From Shouchella hunanensis (GTDB taxonomy: Bacteria > Bacillota > Bacilli > Bacillales > Bacillaceae_D), in assembly GCF_028735875.1 (NCBI RefSeq), contig NZ_CP117834.1:3026001-3090000 (forward strand): 64,000 nt of DNA. The letters run 5' to 3'. The position numbers and the translations under genes were made by a program. Below are positions 1 to 9,328 of this stretch, in pieces (the first letter of the stretch is position 1; every line of letters starts with the position of its first letter). The notes under the pieces were generated by a model. The model was not told the DNA's origin and made no database searches. It was given only the letters and a program-made list of their open reading frames with translations.

Positions 1-199
1 AGATCTAGCGGTTGTAGGCTTTGATAACCAGCCGACTGCGACATTGTTAGAACCGCAATTAACAACCATTCATCAGCCTACTTTTGAAATGGGAAAACAA
101 ACAATGGAAATGCTGTTGGCGTTACTAGCAAATCAAGTCGAACAATTTGAGCCTGTGACTTTTTTAGAGGCACCAATACAAATCCGACATTCAACATAA
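1..199 (+). CDS. LacI/GalR-family transcriptional regulator, C-terminal end (partial)
   Basis: The reading frame is open from the window edge to TAA at 197-199 and gives the last 65 residues of a LacI-family repressor. It shows the typical sugar-binding-domain end: DLAVVGFDN, then PQLTTIHQP and MGKQTMEMLL. The DNA-binding N-terminus lies outside the window. It sits 18 bases upstream of the ThuA and dehydrogenase genes on the same strand, so it probably controls that sugar-related operon. That role is inferred from position. Confidence 0.85.
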   Translation, partial: DLAVVGFDNQPTATLLEPQLTTIHQPTFEMGKQTMEMLLALLANQVEQFEPVTFLEAPIQIRHST

Positions 200-217
200 T
201 GAAAAGGGGTTAAATTG

Positions 218-943
218 ATGACAAACGTTACAATTTGGAATGAATATCGTCATGAACAACGAAGTGAGAAGGTAGCGAGTGTGTATCCGGAAGGCATCCA
301 TGGAGCGATTGCATCGTTTTTAAACGAGGAGCATACCGTTAAAACAGCTACTTTAGATGAAGAAGAGCATGGACTAACGGAAGCGGTTTTGAATAAAACA
401 GATGTCTTAATTTGGTGGGGACATATTGCACACAATGAAGTAAAAGATGAGATTGTAACCCGGGTTCAAAAACGAGTTTTAGAAGGAATGGGGTTAATTA
501 TTCTTCATTCAGGTCACTTCTCAAAGATTTTTAAAACATTAATGGGGACGAGCTGTGATTTAAAATGGCGTGAAGCAGATGAGAAAGAGAGGCTGTGGGT
601 TGTGAGTCCAAGCCACCCGATTGCTGATGGCATTGATGAGTACTTTGAGTTAGAAAAAGAAGAAATGTATGGAGAGCACTTTGATATTCCTAATCCTGAT
701 GAAATCGTCTTTATGAGCTGGTTTCAAGGAGGAGAAGTTTTTAGAAGTGGCTGCACATTCCACCGAGGGAATGGGAAAATTTTCTATTTCAGACCGGGGC
801 ACGAAACGTTTCCAACATACAAAGATAAAAACGTGCAAACAGTGATTAAAAATGCAGTTAAATGGGCTACACCAACGAAAAGAGCCTATCCTACTTACGG
901 AAATGCCCGGCCATTAGAACCTGTACCAGGGCAGTCGGAGTGA
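218..943 (+). CDS. ThuA domain protein (trehalose utilization family)
   Basis: A 241-residue protein of the ThuA-like, glutamine-amidotransferase-fold family that accompanies sugar oxidoreductases. Family-like stretches are the N-terminal [20 protein letters not shown] near residue 70, [14 protein letters not shown] near 95, and the late [21 protein letters not shown] 218 is preferred over the in-frame TTG at 215 because AAAAGGGG at 202-209 is then well spaced. The gene is followed after 4 bases by a Gfo/Idh/MocA dehydrogenase, a common partnership in sugar or inositol-type catabolism. The substrate cannot be told from the sequence. Confidence 0.88.
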   Translation: MTNVTIWNEYRHEQRSEKVASVYPEGIHGAIASFLNEEHTVKTATLDEEEHGLTEAVLNKTDVLIWWGHIAHNEVKDEIVTRVQKRVLEGMGLIILHSGHFSKIFKTLMGTSCDLKWREADEKERLWVVSPSHPIADGIDEYFELEKEEMYGEHFDIPNPDEIVFMSWFQGGEVFRSGCTFHRGNGKIFYFRPGHETFPTYKDKNVQTVIKNAVKWATPTKRAYPTYGNARPLEPVPGQSE

Positions 944-947
944 TCAG

Positions 948-1955
948 ATGAAAATTGGGATTATAGGTGTAGGTGGGATTGCGACAAATCGTCACATTCC
1001 AGCTTTGCAGACAATAGAAGACGTTGAAGTTTATGGTGTTTATGATGTTAATCAAGAGAGAGCGACTGAAGTAGCAGCCTCATTTGCCATCCCATTTATT
1101 GCTAATTCAGAAAGCGAGCTTTTTGCTCAAGTCGATGCGGTGGTGATTTGTACTCCAAATAAATTTCATCATCAATCTGTTATTCATGCGCTTCAAGCTG
1201 GTAAACATGTCTTTTGTGAGAAACCTATGGCCATTACAAGTGCTGAAGCAGTTGAAATGGATAAAGTAGCAAGTGAAACAAACAATGTATTACAAATTGG
1301 CTACCACTATCGATTTAAAAAAGAAGCACTCGCTGCAAAGAAGTTTATTCAAGCCGGAGAGATTGGTGATCCTCTTGTCATACGAGTCGAGGGCATGAGG
1401 CGTCGAAAAGTGCCGGGCTGGGGCGTGTTTATTAATAAAGACCTTCAAGGCGGCGGTTGTTTAATGGATTATGGGTGTCACCTTTTAGATTTGGCGTTAT
1501 GGCTCGTCGACTATCCAGAAATTGAAAGTGTAAATGGACAAACGTATGAGCTTGTCAGTCGACATGAAGATCAAGTAAATGAGTGGGGCGCTTATGACGC
1601 AACGAAAATTGATGTAGAGGATCACGCTACAGCATATATTGCATTTAAAAATGGTGCCACCATGCTATTCGAAACATCATGGGCAGCGAATGTACCTAGC
1701 GATAAAGAAACCATTAGTATCTCTGGAACTACAGGCGGGATTAATGTATTTCCTTTAGCAATTAATAAAGCGTCTTCAGGCATGATGTCGACGATGAACG
1801 CCGATTGGATTGCTGGAGAGAGCAATGAGGGAATCGCTCAAGCTCGTAATTTTGTTCATGCTTGTCTTGGGCGTGAAGAGTCACTTGTCAAACCGTATGA
1901 AGCACAGCAAGTTACGTCGATCATTGAACAAATTTATGATGCTAGTAAGAATTAG
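948..1955 (+). CDS. Gfo/Idh/MocA-family NAD(P)-dependent oxidoreductase
   Basis: A 335-residue cytoplasmic dehydrogenase. The N-terminal Rossmann motif GVGGIA is at residues 7-12, the AGKHVFCEKPMA signature with the catalytic-region Lys near residue 93, and a C-terminal sheet domain with GGGCLMDYGCHLLDLALW near 165-182. The length is normal for the family. It is translationally close to the ThuA gene (4-base gap, GGAG just upstream). Members oxidise sugars or inositols; the substrate here is unknown. Confidence 0.92.
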   Translation: MKIGIIGVGGIATNRHIPALQTIEDVEVYGVYDVNQERATEVAASFAIPFIANSESELFAQVDAVVICTPNKFHHQSVIHALQAGKHVFCEKPMAITSAEAVEMDKVASETNNVLQIGYHYRFKKEALAAKKFIQAGEIGDPLVIRVEGMRRRKVPGWGVFINKDLQGGGCLMDYGCHLLDLALWLVDYPEIESVNGQTYELVSRHEDQVNEWGAYDATKIDVEDHATAYIAFKNGATMLFETSWAANVPSDKETISISGTTGGINVFPLAINKASSGMMSTMNADWIAGESNEGIAQARNFVHACLGREESLVKPYEAQQVTSIIEQIYDASKN

Positions 1956-2036
1956 TTCTTTTTTTCGAAATTTGGGGTTTTAAAACGTTAGGCAATGGCT
2001 ATCCTATAGAGAAGTCATTATTAGGAGCGGTTGCCA

Positions 2037-2192
2037 ATGCGTGTCCATGGAAAGCAAGAAGTGCGAAAAGCCATTCAGGACTCAATGGATCGAATCCAAC
2101 AGCATGAAGCCATTACTGCTTATGCTCGGTTAGAATGCGGCGTAACACCAAATGAAATTATTTTTATGAAGAAAGCTCTGATGAGAAATTAG
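2037..2192 (+). CDS. Small hypothetical protein upstream of the hisS leader
   Basis: A 51-residue ORF with AGGAG at 2023-2027, nine bases before ATG. The predicted peptide is charged and helical (MRVHGKQEVRKAIQDSMDRI at the N-terminus) and ends just before the hisS promoter. It has no signal peptide or membrane segment, and I do not recognise a family. Good ribosome-binding spacing and a sensible composition support it being real, but it is short and untested. Confidence 0.45.
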   Translation: MRVHGKQEVRKAIQDSMDRIQQHEAITAYARLECGVTPNEIIFMKKALMRN

Positions 2193-2195
2193 CTA

Positions 2196-2224
2196 TTGAC
2201 GAGCGTGCTATCATTTCGTATAGT
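2196..2224 (+). promoter_or_regulatory. SigA-type promoter of the hisS-aspS operon
   Basis: TTGACG at 2196-2201 and TATAGT at 2219-2224 with a 17-base spacer, placed just upstream of the T-box leader. Confidence 0.7.
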
Positions 2225-2230
2225 TATAAG

Positions 2231-2495
2231 CAACTAATTAAAAACGGCAAAATGAACCATTGACGAGGAATAGTAATAGCGGATTCTAGATGCTTAGAGA
2301 GAGTTGCCTTAGGCTGGGAGTAGCTCCATCTACCGATATGAATGAACACCTTTGAGGATTTTTCCCTGAAACACTAGTAGGGGAAAACGTAGCTGGCGTT
2401 AACAGATTAAGAGGAGACGCAGTCTCAAATTTGGGTGGCACCACGGGTTCAACTCTCGTCCCAGATGAGTAATCATCTGGGATGAGAGTTTTTTT
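2231..2495 (+). promoter_or_regulatory. T-box leader controlling hisS-aspS
   Basis: The T-box signature GGGTGGCACCACGGG lies at 2433-2447, followed by a strong intrinsic terminator (arms about 2451-2470 and 2473-2490, then a T tract). An AGTA-type element and GAACACC at 2344-2350 suggest a CAC histidine specifier at 2347-2349. Known T-box logic is that uncharged tRNA binds the leader and favours the antiterminator. The specifier assignment is inferred from local sequence only. Confidence 0.9.
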
Positions 2496-2520
2496 GTTTT
2501 TTAAAAAGGAGAGAAATCAT

Positions 2521-3807
2521 ATGTCTATTCGTTTGCCAAGAGGAACGCAAGATATCTTACCTGAAGATGCTGTCGTTTGGCAACTTATTGAAAAAACAGC
2601 TAAAGAAGTATGCCAAGCGTATCATTTTGAAGAAATTCGTACGCCAATATTTGAGCATACAGAAGTATTTACCCGTGGAGTAGGGGATACAACGGATATT
2701 GTTCAAAAAGAAATGTACACGTTTAAGGATCGAGGTGATCGAAGCTTAACGCTTCGCCCAGAAGGAACGGCATCTGTTGTACGATCCTATGTAGAGAACA
2801 AGTTATATGGAGAAGCGAATGCCCTAACAAAACTATACTATACAGGACCAATGTTCCGTTACGAGCGGCCACAAGCAGGAAGAATGCGTCAATTCGTACA
2901 GTTTGGGGTTGAAGCATTAGGTAGTGCAAACCCGCATTTAGATGCAGAAGTATTAGCATTACTGATTGAAATTTGCAATCGACTCGGCTTAGTCAATTTA
3001 AAGCTTGTCATTAATTCATTAGGTGATAAAGAAAGTCGTGACGCTCATCGTCAAGCACTTATTAATCATTTTGAACCGTCGATTGAGGAGTTTTGTTCAG
3101 ACTGTCAAACGCGTTTAACGAAAAATCCATTACGTATTCTCGATTGTAAGAAAGACAGAGAGCATCCGCTAATGAAAACAGCGCCTGCTATCTTAGACTT
3201 TTTAAATGATGAATCACGTCAATACTTTGAAAACGTAAAACAAACGTTAGACCAGCTAGGCATTGCTTATGAAGTAGATGCTACACTTGTTAGAGGATTA
3301 GATTATTACAATCATACTGCGTTTGAATTAATGAGCACAGCGCCTGGATTCGGTGCTATTACAACTTTGTGCGGAGGTGGGCGTTACAATGGTCTTGTAC
3401 AAGAATTCGGTGGACCAGAAACACCTGGTATTGGATTTGCATTCAGCATCGAACGGTTTATTCTTGCGATGAAAGCAGAAGGTGTTACTTTACCTGAACG
3501 TCCAAAGCTAGACGCGTATATTGTTGCTTTAGGTGATGAAGCAAATCAACGAGCGGCTGTCTTATTAAATGATTTAAGAAAACAAGGCTTTCGGGCAGAT
3601 AAAGACTACATGGCAAAAAAAATGAAAGCACAGTTTAAAGCTGCAGACCGAAATGGAGCGACGTGCACAATTATTATTGGAGAAGATGAACTAGCGAATG
3701 AACAAGCCGTTATTCGTCACATGGTTTCTGGCGAACAAAAAACAGTTGCTTATCAATCAATTGTAATGGAACTAGGGGAAAGTATTAAAGGGGGATCAGA
3801 ATCGTGA
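2521..3807 (+). CDS. hisS: Histidyl-tRNA synthetase
   Basis: A 428-residue class II synthetase that charges tRNA-His. It begins [15 protein letters not shown], has [11 protein letters not shown] near residue 80, the HisRS-specific [12 protein letters not shown] near 260 and GGGRYNGL near 287, then an anticodon-binding domain. ATG 2521 is chosen because AAAGGAGAG lies about 6 bases upstream; an upstream GTG in the leader has no such site and lies within the terminator. The end overlaps the start of aspS by four bases, so the two are translationally coupled, as in B. subtilis. Confidence 0.98.
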   Translation: MSIRLPRGTQDILPEDAVVWQLIEKTAKEVCQAYHFEEIRTPIFEHTEVFTRGVGDTTDIVQKEMYTFKDRGDRSLTLRPEGTASVVRSYVENKLYGEANALTKLYYTGPMFRYERPQAGRMRQFVQFGVEALGSANPHLDAEVLALLIEICNRLGLVNLKLVINSLGDKESRDAHRQALINHFEPSIEEFCSDCQTRLTKNPLRILDCKKDREHPLMKTAPAILDFLNDESRQYFENVKQTLDQLGIAYEVDATLVRGLDYYNHTAFELMSTAPGFGAITTLCGGGRYNGLVQEFGGPETPGIGFAFSIERFILAMKAEGVTLPERPKLDAYIVALGDEANQRAAVLLNDLRKQGFRADKDYMAKKMKAQFKAADRNGATCTIIIGEDELANEQAVIRHMVSGEQKTVAYQSIVMELGESIKGGSES

Positions 3808-5576
3808 GTAAACGAACACATCATTGTGGAGAAATAACAAAGCAGCAGGCTGGTGAAGAAGTAAAGCTTGTTGGTTGGGTACAGCGTAGAAGAGATTTAG
3901 GGCAGGTTATTTTCTTAGACATACGAGATCGTTCTGGTCTTGTTCAAGTAGTTTGTAGTCCTGATATTAATGAGCAAGCATTACAACAGGCTGATCGTGT
4001 TCGGAATGAATATATGATTTCTATTAAAGGAATCGTCGTTGAACGAAATGAAAAAGCTGTTAATGCAAAAATTGCAACCGGCGAAATTGAAATCCATGTT
4101 CATGAATGTGAATTATTAAACGCTTCTAAACCACTTCCGTTTCAAATTGAAGCAAATACAGATGCCTCTGAAGATGTGCGCTTAAAATACCGTTATTTAG
4201 ATTTACGTCGTCCTGATATGCAGGAGGCGTTTAAACTCAGACATCGAATTACAAAAACAGTGCGTGATTTTCTTGATAGCGACGGCTTCTTAGAAATTGA
4301 AACGCCGATGTTGACGAAGAGTACACCAGAAGGTGCGAGAGACTATTTAGTTCCGAGTCGTGTTCATCACGGTGAATTTTATGCACTACCACAATCACCA
4401 CAAATCTTTAAACAACTCTTAATGGTGTCTGGTTTTGAAAAGTATTTCCAAATTGTTCGCTGTTTTAGAGATGAAGATCTACGTGCTGATCGTCAACCTG
4501 AATTCACGCAAATCGACATTGAAGCAAGCTTCCTAGAAACAGAGGATGTTCTCGCAATGACAGAGAAGCTTATGAAGAAGTTAATGCTTGATACCCATGG
4601 TTTAGAATTAGAAGGTTCTTTTGAACGAATGACATATGACGATGCAATGAATCGTTATGGATCAGATAAACCAGATACTCGCTTTGATATGGAGCTTGTT
4701 GACCTTACAACGGTCCTTCAAGATACTGAGTTTAAAGTGTTTAAACAAGCGATAGAATCAAAAGGAATTATAAAAGGTTTAAACCTTGTTGGAGGGGCAA
4801 GCAAGCTATCTCGTAAAGAAATAGATGCTTTAACAGACTTCGTTAAGCCATACGGAGCAAAAGGTCTTGCTTGGTTAAAGGTAGAAGAAGATGGCCTTAA
4901 AGGACCGATTGCAAAGTTCTTTAACAGTGAGCAGTCTGAAGCATTGCTCGAGCACATGCAAGCCACTCCAGGTGACTTGTTGTTCTTCGGAGCAGACAAA
5001 AAGCAAGTTGTCTTTGATTCTCTCGGTGCACTTCGGTTGAAATTTGGAAAGGAATTCGATCTTATCGATTCGTCTAAATTTAATTTTCTTTGGGTTGTTG
5101 ATTTTCCGCTTGTTGAATATGATGAGCAAGCAAGACGATATGTTGCTTTACACCATCCTTTCACTAGACCAAAGAAAGAAGATTTACATTTACTCCAATC
5201 AAATCCAGATGATGTACGGGCAGAAGCATATGATCTCGTACTAAATGGTTATGAATTAGGTGGAGGTTCACAGCGTATTTATGAGCGTGATCTTCAAGAA
5301 AAGATGTTTGAAACCCTTGGCTTTACAAAAGAACAAGCGAATGAAGAATTTGGCTTTTTGCTCGAAGCATTTGAATACGGTACGCCTCCTCACGGTGGTA
5401 TCGCACTAGGATTAGACCGTATCGTCATGTTACTAGCTCAAAAGACGAACTTAAGAGAGGTTATTGCGTTTCCGAAAACAGCGAGTGCAAGTGACTTAAT
5501 GACTAGTGCGCCAGGTGCTGTTAGTTTAGAACAATTAATCGATTTAAATCTTTCTGTTTTAGGGAAGCGTGGTTGA
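3804..5576 (+). CDS. aspS: Aspartyl-tRNA synthetase
   Basis: A 590-residue bacterial-type AspRS. It has an N-terminal OB anticodon domain ([20 protein letters not shown]), class II motif 2 [16 protein letters not shown] near residue 217, the large GAD insertion, and motif 3 [10 protein letters not shown] near 535. The GTG start overlaps the hisS stop (GTGA). Its TGA stop lies inside the -35 box of the next promoter. Expression follows the hisS T-box leader. Confidence 0.98.
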   Translation: MSKRTHHCGEITKQQAGEEVKLVGWVQRRRDLGQVIFLDIRDRSGLVQVVCSPDINEQALQQADRVRNEYMISIKGIVVERNEKAVNAKIATGEIEIHVHECELLNASKPLPFQIEANTDASEDVRLKYRYLDLRRPDMQEAFKLRHRITKTVRDFLDSDGFLEIETPMLTKSTPEGARDYLVPSRVHHGEFYALPQSPQIFKQLLMVSGFEKYFQIVRCFRDEDLRADRQPEFTQIDIEASFLETEDVLAMTEKLMKKLMLDTHGLELEGSFERMTYDDAMNRYGSDKPDTRFDMELVDLTTVLQDTEFKVFKQAIESKGIIKGLNLVGGASKLSRKEIDALTDFVKPYGAKGLAWLKVEEDGLKGPIAKFFNSEQSEALLEHMQATPGDLLFFGADKKQVVFDSLGALRLKFGKEFDLIDSSKFNFLWVVDFPLVEYDEQARRYVALHHPFTRPKKEDLHLLQSNPDDVRAEAYDLVLNGYELGGGSQRIYERDLQEKMFETLGFTKEQANEEFGFLLEAFEYGTPPHGGIALGLDRIVMLLAQKTNLREVIAFPKTASASDLMTSAPGAVSLEQLIDLNLSVLGKRG

Positions 5577-5601
5577 CAGACGCAACCCTTCCATCTATAA
5601 T
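5573..5601 (+). promoter_or_regulatory. Strong SigA promoter of the SAM-riboswitch transcript
   Basis: Consensus TTGACA (5573-5578), a 17-base spacer and consensus TATAAT (5596-5601). The -35 box overlaps the aspS stop codon (TGA 5574-5576), so a tRNA-synthetase operon directly abuts a methionine-sensing unit. Confidence 0.88.
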
Positions 5602-5633
5602 GACGGATAATATCATATAGAATTCTTGTTTAT

Positions 5634-5738
5634 ATCTTATCGAGAGTGGTGGAGGGAACTGACCCGACGAAGCCCGGCAACCAACCTTGTGTGAGGTTAA
5701 GGTGCTACATTCAGCAGACTTTGTTCTGAAAGATAAGT
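5634..5738 (+). promoter_or_regulatory. SAM-I (S-box) riboswitch
   Basis: The conserved S-box core is clear: outer stem ATCTTATC (5634-5641) against GATAAG (5732-5737), then GAGAGTGGTGGAGGGAACTG and GACCCGACGAAGCCCGGCAA. It is followed by an intrinsic terminator. Known S-box action is that SAM binding favours termination, so the downstream gene is expressed when methionine or SAM is short. Confidence 0.97.
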
Positions 5739-5745
5739 GGAGGCG

Positions 5746-5784
5746 AAAAGCTCCTTTTCTTATCTAAGAAAAGGAGCTTTTGTA
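5746..5784 (+). terminator. Riboswitch expression-platform terminator
   Basis: Inverted repeat AAAAGCTCCTTTTCTTA against TAAGAAAAGGAGCTTTT around TCTA, directly after the SAM-I aptamer and before the hom start. Confidence 0.92.
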
Positions 5785-5806
5785 TTAGAGAGAAAGGGTG
5801 TTGGAG

Positions 5807-7021
5807 ATGAAGATAGGCTTAATAGGGTATGGAACAGTAGGAAGTGGTGTGTATGAAAGGTTAATTGGCTCAAGAGAGCAAATTGAATCGATTATCGGAG
5901 AAAAATTCGAAATCGTTCGCATTCTAGTTAAAAATGTAGAGAAGTATAAGGATGTCAACTCGACATTATTCACTTCATCATGGGATACATTTTTTAATAC
6001 AGATAAATACGACATTGTGTTTGAAGCGATTAATGGCACGGAACTGACGAAAACGTATACGAAGGCTCTTTTGAAACAAGGAACATCTGTTATATCCGCA
6101 AATAAAAAGCTCGTCGCATTACATGGTGAAGAATTAGAGCAATTGGCTTTTGAAAATCAAGCTTATTATGGCTGGGATGCAGCTGTATGTGGGGCTATAC
6201 CTATTGTGAATGTTTTCAAAAGTGTGTTATTGACAACAAATATACAATCGATTGCCGGTATTCTGAATGGGACGAGTAACTATATTTTAACGAAAATGAG
6301 CGAGGGTAGCACATATGAAGCTGCACTTGGAGAAGCGCAAAAATTAGGGTATGCAGAAGAAGACCCAACATCTGATGTTGAGGGTTGGGATGCTGTATAC
6401 AAGCTCTGTTTACTAGCTCGACAATGTTATGATCAGTGGGTTTGTCCCGAGGATATTGAACGGGTTGGCATAAGTCATATTGATCAATGGCATATTCAAG
6501 CGGCAAAAGAATTGAATTTATCGTTTAAATTAATTGCTAAATTAGAATCTGATGCGACGTCTTTAAAAGGTTTTGTTAAACCGGCTTTAATTGATCAAGA
6601 ACACTCGTTAGCACCAATTCGTGGCGTTTTAAATGCGGTAACACTTGAAGGTAAGGATATGGAACGTCTTATTTTTGCGGGACCAGGAGCAGGAAAAGAA
6701 ACAACAGCAAATAGTGTTGTTGAAGATTTTGTTTTCCACGAACAGCAAAAGCATGTCCTACCTAGATTTACAAATCGCTTAACGAAGCTTGAAGAGGGAA
6801 TTGCTGACAATGTAACGACACAGGAAGTGTGGTTTTGTAAAGGAAATCATGAAAGTAAAATCCAACCGTATTTAGACAAAACGACGGTCTGGAGAGAGCA
6901 TGAAGTAAAAGGAGGGAAAGTCTTTATTGTGACTCCACTCCCATTTTCAACGCCATTTCATACATTTCCACTTTTAACAGAAATGGAACAGTTAAAAGAA
7001 ACGGTTCAAAGTGAATCATAA
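5807..7021 (+). CDS. hom: Homoserine dehydrogenase under SAM-riboswitch control
   Basis: A 404-residue NAD(P)-dependent enzyme converting aspartate semialdehyde to homoserine. It has GYGTVGSGVYERL at the N-terminus, the family signature GILNGTSNYILTKM near residue 155, and GYAEEDPTSDVEGWDAVYKL near 180-200. No ACT regulatory domain is evident. ATG 5807 follows a GGAG; the GTG at 5798 and TTG at 5801 lie upstream within the ribosome-binding region. Control by a SAM-I riboswitch implies a methionine-dedicated enzyme, possibly with another hom elsewhere for threonine. It ends by overlapping a convergent minus-strand gene by 6 bases. Confidence 0.93.
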   Translation: MKIGLIGYGTVGSGVYERLIGSREQIESIIGEKFEIVRILVKNVEKYKDVNSTLFTSSWDTFFNTDKYDIVFEAINGTELTKTYTKALLKQGTSVISANKKLVALHGEELEQLAFENQAYYGWDAAVCGAIPIVNVFKSVLLTTNIQSIAGILNGTSNYILTKMSEGSTYEAALGEAQKLGYAEEDPTSDVEGWDAVYKLCLLARQCYDQWVCPEDIERVGISHIDQWHIQAAKELNLSFKLIAKLESDATSLKGFVKPALIDQEHSLAPIRGVLNAVTLEGKDMERLIFAGPGAGKETTANSVVEDFVFHEQQKHVLPRFTNRLTKLEEGIADNVTTQEVWFCKGNHESKIQPYLDKTTVWREHEVKGGKVFIVTPLPFSTPFHTFPLLTEMEQLKETVQSES

Positions 7022-7324
7022 TCGATATTTGGTTTCTGGGACTAGTTTTTTAAATTCTTGAATGAATTGTTCTGGTGACGTTTTGATTTTATACGTGGAG
7101 ACACCTCGACTTGTATGTAGATACAAAAAGCCAAGCGATTCAGGTGAATCACTAGGGAAGCGATAAGAGATATCAAATACACTGTCAAGTGGAAAACGGT
7201 CCGATTCTGTTTCAATACGATCGCTAAACAAGCTTAACTCAAAGGAACTTTCGACGATTCTTTTTTCAAGCAGACCGATTTCTTGTGTGACTTCGATACA
7301 ACGTTGCTTTACAATTGCGCTCAT
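7016..7324 (-). CDS. Conserved hypothetical protein
   Basis: A 102-residue cytoplasmic protein with good ribosome-binding sequence (AAAGGGGG) before ATG 7324. The N-terminal third is charged and helical (RCIEVTQEIGLLEKRIVE) and the rest looks like a small sheet domain (FDISYRFP, GFLYLHTSRGV) reminiscent of PH-like folds. No motif lets me name a function. Its 3' end overlaps hom convergently. Confidence 0.7.
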   Translation of the reverse strand: MSAIVKQRCIEVTQEIGLLEKRIVESSFELSLFSDRIETESDRFPLDSVFDISYRFPSDSPESLGFLYLHTSRGVSTYKIKTSPEQFIQEFKKLVPETKYRL

Positions 7325-7469
7325 AGACGTAGCCCCCTTTTAAAGAAGAATGTACCATATTTTTTGTGAAAACTCACATAATATGCGATAGTTTCATTCT
7401 CTTTCAAACGGGGTACATACAAATAGAAACTCTTCGTATGTGTCTTTAGTCACAATTTTTCGAAAACAG

Positions 7470-7498
7470 TTGCATAAAGTCGATTAAATTGCTATGAT
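7470..7498 (+). promoter_or_regulatory. Promoter of 6S RNA
   Basis: TTGCAT (7470-7475), 17-base spacer, TATGAT (7493-7498), just upstream of the 6S RNA gene. Confidence 0.7.
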
Positions 7499-7504
7499 AA
7501 CGTT

Positions 7505-7724
7505 AATCAAATGATTCCTGAAATGTTCGTACGGGTTTTATTCTTTGAGCCAACACCTTAAAAAAGGGAGCTCGTAGTTATGGCTTTGCTTACATGCCTC
7601 GGAAGCTGAGGACGTAAAAGAAGTGGTACAGAGCACCCACCTGCCTGGCAGGTTCAAAGCATTAACTACCTACGGCATGATCGGGATCACGAAAAAAGCA
7701 TTTCCGCTTAGGGAATGCTTTTTT
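7505..7724 (+). ncRNA. ssrS: 6S RNA (SsrS/BsrA type)
   Basis: The stretch TTATTCTTTGAGCCAACACC followed by a purine-rich AAAAAAGGGAGCT matches the 5' half of Bacillus 6S-1 RNA. The position between the aspS region and tcdA (yrvM) is also that of B. subtilis bsrA. It ends in an intrinsic terminator (AAAAAAGCATTTCC / GGGAATGCTTTTTT at 7692-7724). 6S RNA binds SigA RNA polymerase and mimics an open promoter in stationary phase. The exact 5' end is estimated from the promoter. Confidence 0.88.
7692..7724 (+). terminator. Intrinsic terminator of 6S RNA
   Basis: AAAAAAGCATTCC-type arms around CGCTTA with a six-T tail at 7719-7724. Confidence 0.85.
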
Positions 7725-7795
7725 ATATGTGCTTTTTTATAAGAATATGATAAAATCACAACAGCATAAGGGAAACGTAAAGGAGTTTGATGAAC

Positions 7796-8563
7796 GTGTT
7801 ACACCAGTTTTCAAGAAATGAACTGGCCATTGGCCATGATGGGTTAGATCGATTAAAAGGAAGTACAGTTGCGGTGCTTGGGATTGGTGGGGTAGGCTCG
7901 TTTTCAGCTGAAGCTCTAGCTCGCTCAGGCGTTGGTAAAATTGTACTCGTTGATAAAGATGATGTTGATATAACAAACGTTAATCGGCAAATTCATGCTT
8001 TATTGTCAACAGTTGGTCAACCAAAGGTGGATTTAATGGCTAAGCGAATTCAAGACATTAATCCAGATTGTGAGGTCATTGCTTTAAAAATGTTCTACAC
8101 AGAAGAGACATATGAAGATTTCTTTTCTCACGGTTTAGACTATGTCATTGATGCCAGTGATACGATTTCTTATAAAATTCATTTAATAAAAGAATGTCGG
8201 AAGCGTAAGATCCCGTTCATTTCAAGTATGGGTGTTGCTAACAAACTTGATCCAACTCGACTACGTATTGAAGATATTTCAAAAACGAGTTATGATCCTA
8301 TTGCCAAAGTGATTCGCACACGTCTTCGAAAAGAGGGTATTAAAAAAGGGGTAGCAGTTGTATTTTCAGATGAAAAACCCATTCAGATTCGCGAAGATAT
8401 CCGTCAAGAAATTGTGCCAGAAAGTGCCGAGCAAGGGACTATTCGTAAAGCAAAGCTTCCTCCGTCTTCGAATGCTTTCGTGCCATCTGTGTCAGGATTA
8501 ATTATGGCTGGACATGTTATTACAAACTTGTTAGAGGGAATAACCATTAACCGTCAAAACTAA
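7796..8563 (+). CDS. tcdA: tRNA threonylcarbamoyladenosine dehydratase TcdA
   Basis: A 255-residue E1/ThiF-fold enzyme that cyclises t6A37 of tRNA to ct6A using ATP. It has the nucleotide-binding GIGGVGSFSAEALARSG near residues 29-45, VDKDDVDITNVNRQ near 53-66, and the dehydratase-specific AIGHDGLDRLK. GTG 7796 is preferred because AAGGAG ends at 7785; ATG 7790 is possible but only four bases from it. It lies after 6S RNA as in B. subtilis (yrvM). Confidence 0.92.
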   Translation: MLHQFSRNELAIGHDGLDRLKGSTVAVLGIGGVGSFSAEALARSGVGKIVLVDKDDVDITNVNRQIHALLSTVGQPKVDLMAKRIQDINPDCEVIALKMFYTEETYEDFFSHGLDYVIDASDTISYKIHLIKECRKRKIPFISSMGVANKLDPTRLRIEDISKTSYDPIAKVIRTRLRKEGIKKGVAVVFSDEKPIQIREDIRQEIVPESAEQGTIRKAKLPPSSNAFVPSVSGLIMAGHVITNLLEGITINRQN

Positions 8564-8565
8564 CA

Positions 8566-8600
8566 AACAAAAAAAGCCTTAGCAAGGCTTTTTTTGTTTA
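8566..8600. terminator. Bidirectional terminator between convergent tcdA and rsfA-type gene
   Basis: Stem AAGCCTT (8574-8580) and AAGGCTT (8584-8590) flanked by an A tract on the left and a T tract on the right, so it can serve both strands. Confidence 0.88.
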
Positions 8601-9215
8601 ATCGATTTTTTCAAGATTTCCGTTCGTCTCCATTCGAAACGCGACTTGATCATCTAAATCTTCCTCTAAAATAGCCATTCTTCTTGCACGATTCATAATG
8701 GAGATAAGTGATTGATAATCTTCTTCAATCATGCTGTGCTCTTGCTTATTTCTCGATAATTGCTTTTCTAATTCTCCGATATGCGCTTGTGCTGTTTGTA
8801 GTTTTTGACGTAACCTTTGGTTCTCTTCTTTTAATGAACTAGAAGCCCCTAGGTCAAATGTCTTTAATTGGGCAATAATTGATTCCATTGACGGTTCGTT
8901 TTCATTGAATTGCTTAGTTGGCTGTATAGATTCAAACGGTCTCGCTTCAAGCTTCTGATAGCTTGTTGAAAAAGGTGCGGCGACCATACGTTTACGCATC
9001 TTTCTTTCTCGTTTCGCTTCTTCAATTGTACTTAAGTGCTTTTGTCGTATAACGGCATTCCATCGGAATCCGCAAGCAGCTGATGTTCGATTTAACGCAT
9101 CGCCTACTTCATCAAAAGCTTTTAATTGAGTGCTTCCATCTTTTATATGGGAAAGTACTGTATCCGCTAATAATACGTCATCTTCGTGTGACCACGCATC
9201 TTGTCTTATTTTCAT
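8598..9215 (-). CDS. rsfA: RsfA-family prespore-type transcriptional regulator
   Basis: A 205-residue protein with an N-terminal Myb/SANT-like DNA-binding segment (RQDAWSHEDDVLLADTVLSH, then ACGFRWNAVIRQKH) and a C-terminal coiled coil (about residues 130-180, LKEENQRLRQKLQTAQAHIG). The family includes B. subtilis RsfA, a SigF-dependent regulator of forespore genes, and YlbO. ATG 9215 has AGGAG seven bases upstream; a further upstream start at 9233 lacks this. It is not in this place in B. subtilis, so the locus is rearranged. Which RsfA paralogue it is cannot be decided. Confidence 0.8.
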   Translation of the reverse strand: MKIRQDAWSHEDDVLLADTVLSHIKDGSTQLKAFDEVGDALNRTSAACGFRWNAVIRQKHLSTIEEAKRERKMRKRMVAAPFSTSYQKLEARPFESIQPTKQFNENEPSMESIIAQLKTFDLGASSSLKEENQRLRQKLQTAQAHIGELEKQLSRNKQEHSMIEEDYQSLISIMNRARRMAILEEDLDDQVAFRMETNGNLEKID

Positions 9216-9328
9216 TATCTCAACTCCTAGCAATTATGTCTTGCTATTACTTTAACCAGAGTTTTCTTTTTTTATACTAGGCTAGTAATAAAGGAGAGAG
9301 AAAAGAATTCTAGAAGATTCAAAAGTTG

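Noticed and set aside
250-838. Minus-strand open frames inside the ThuA gene
   Set aside because: They are antisense shadows with no ribosome sites inside a well-supported gene.
4718-5244. Frames of 60-150 codons antisense to or out of frame with aspS
   Set aside because: Low-complexity translation, no ribosome sites, fully inside a conserved synthetase gene.
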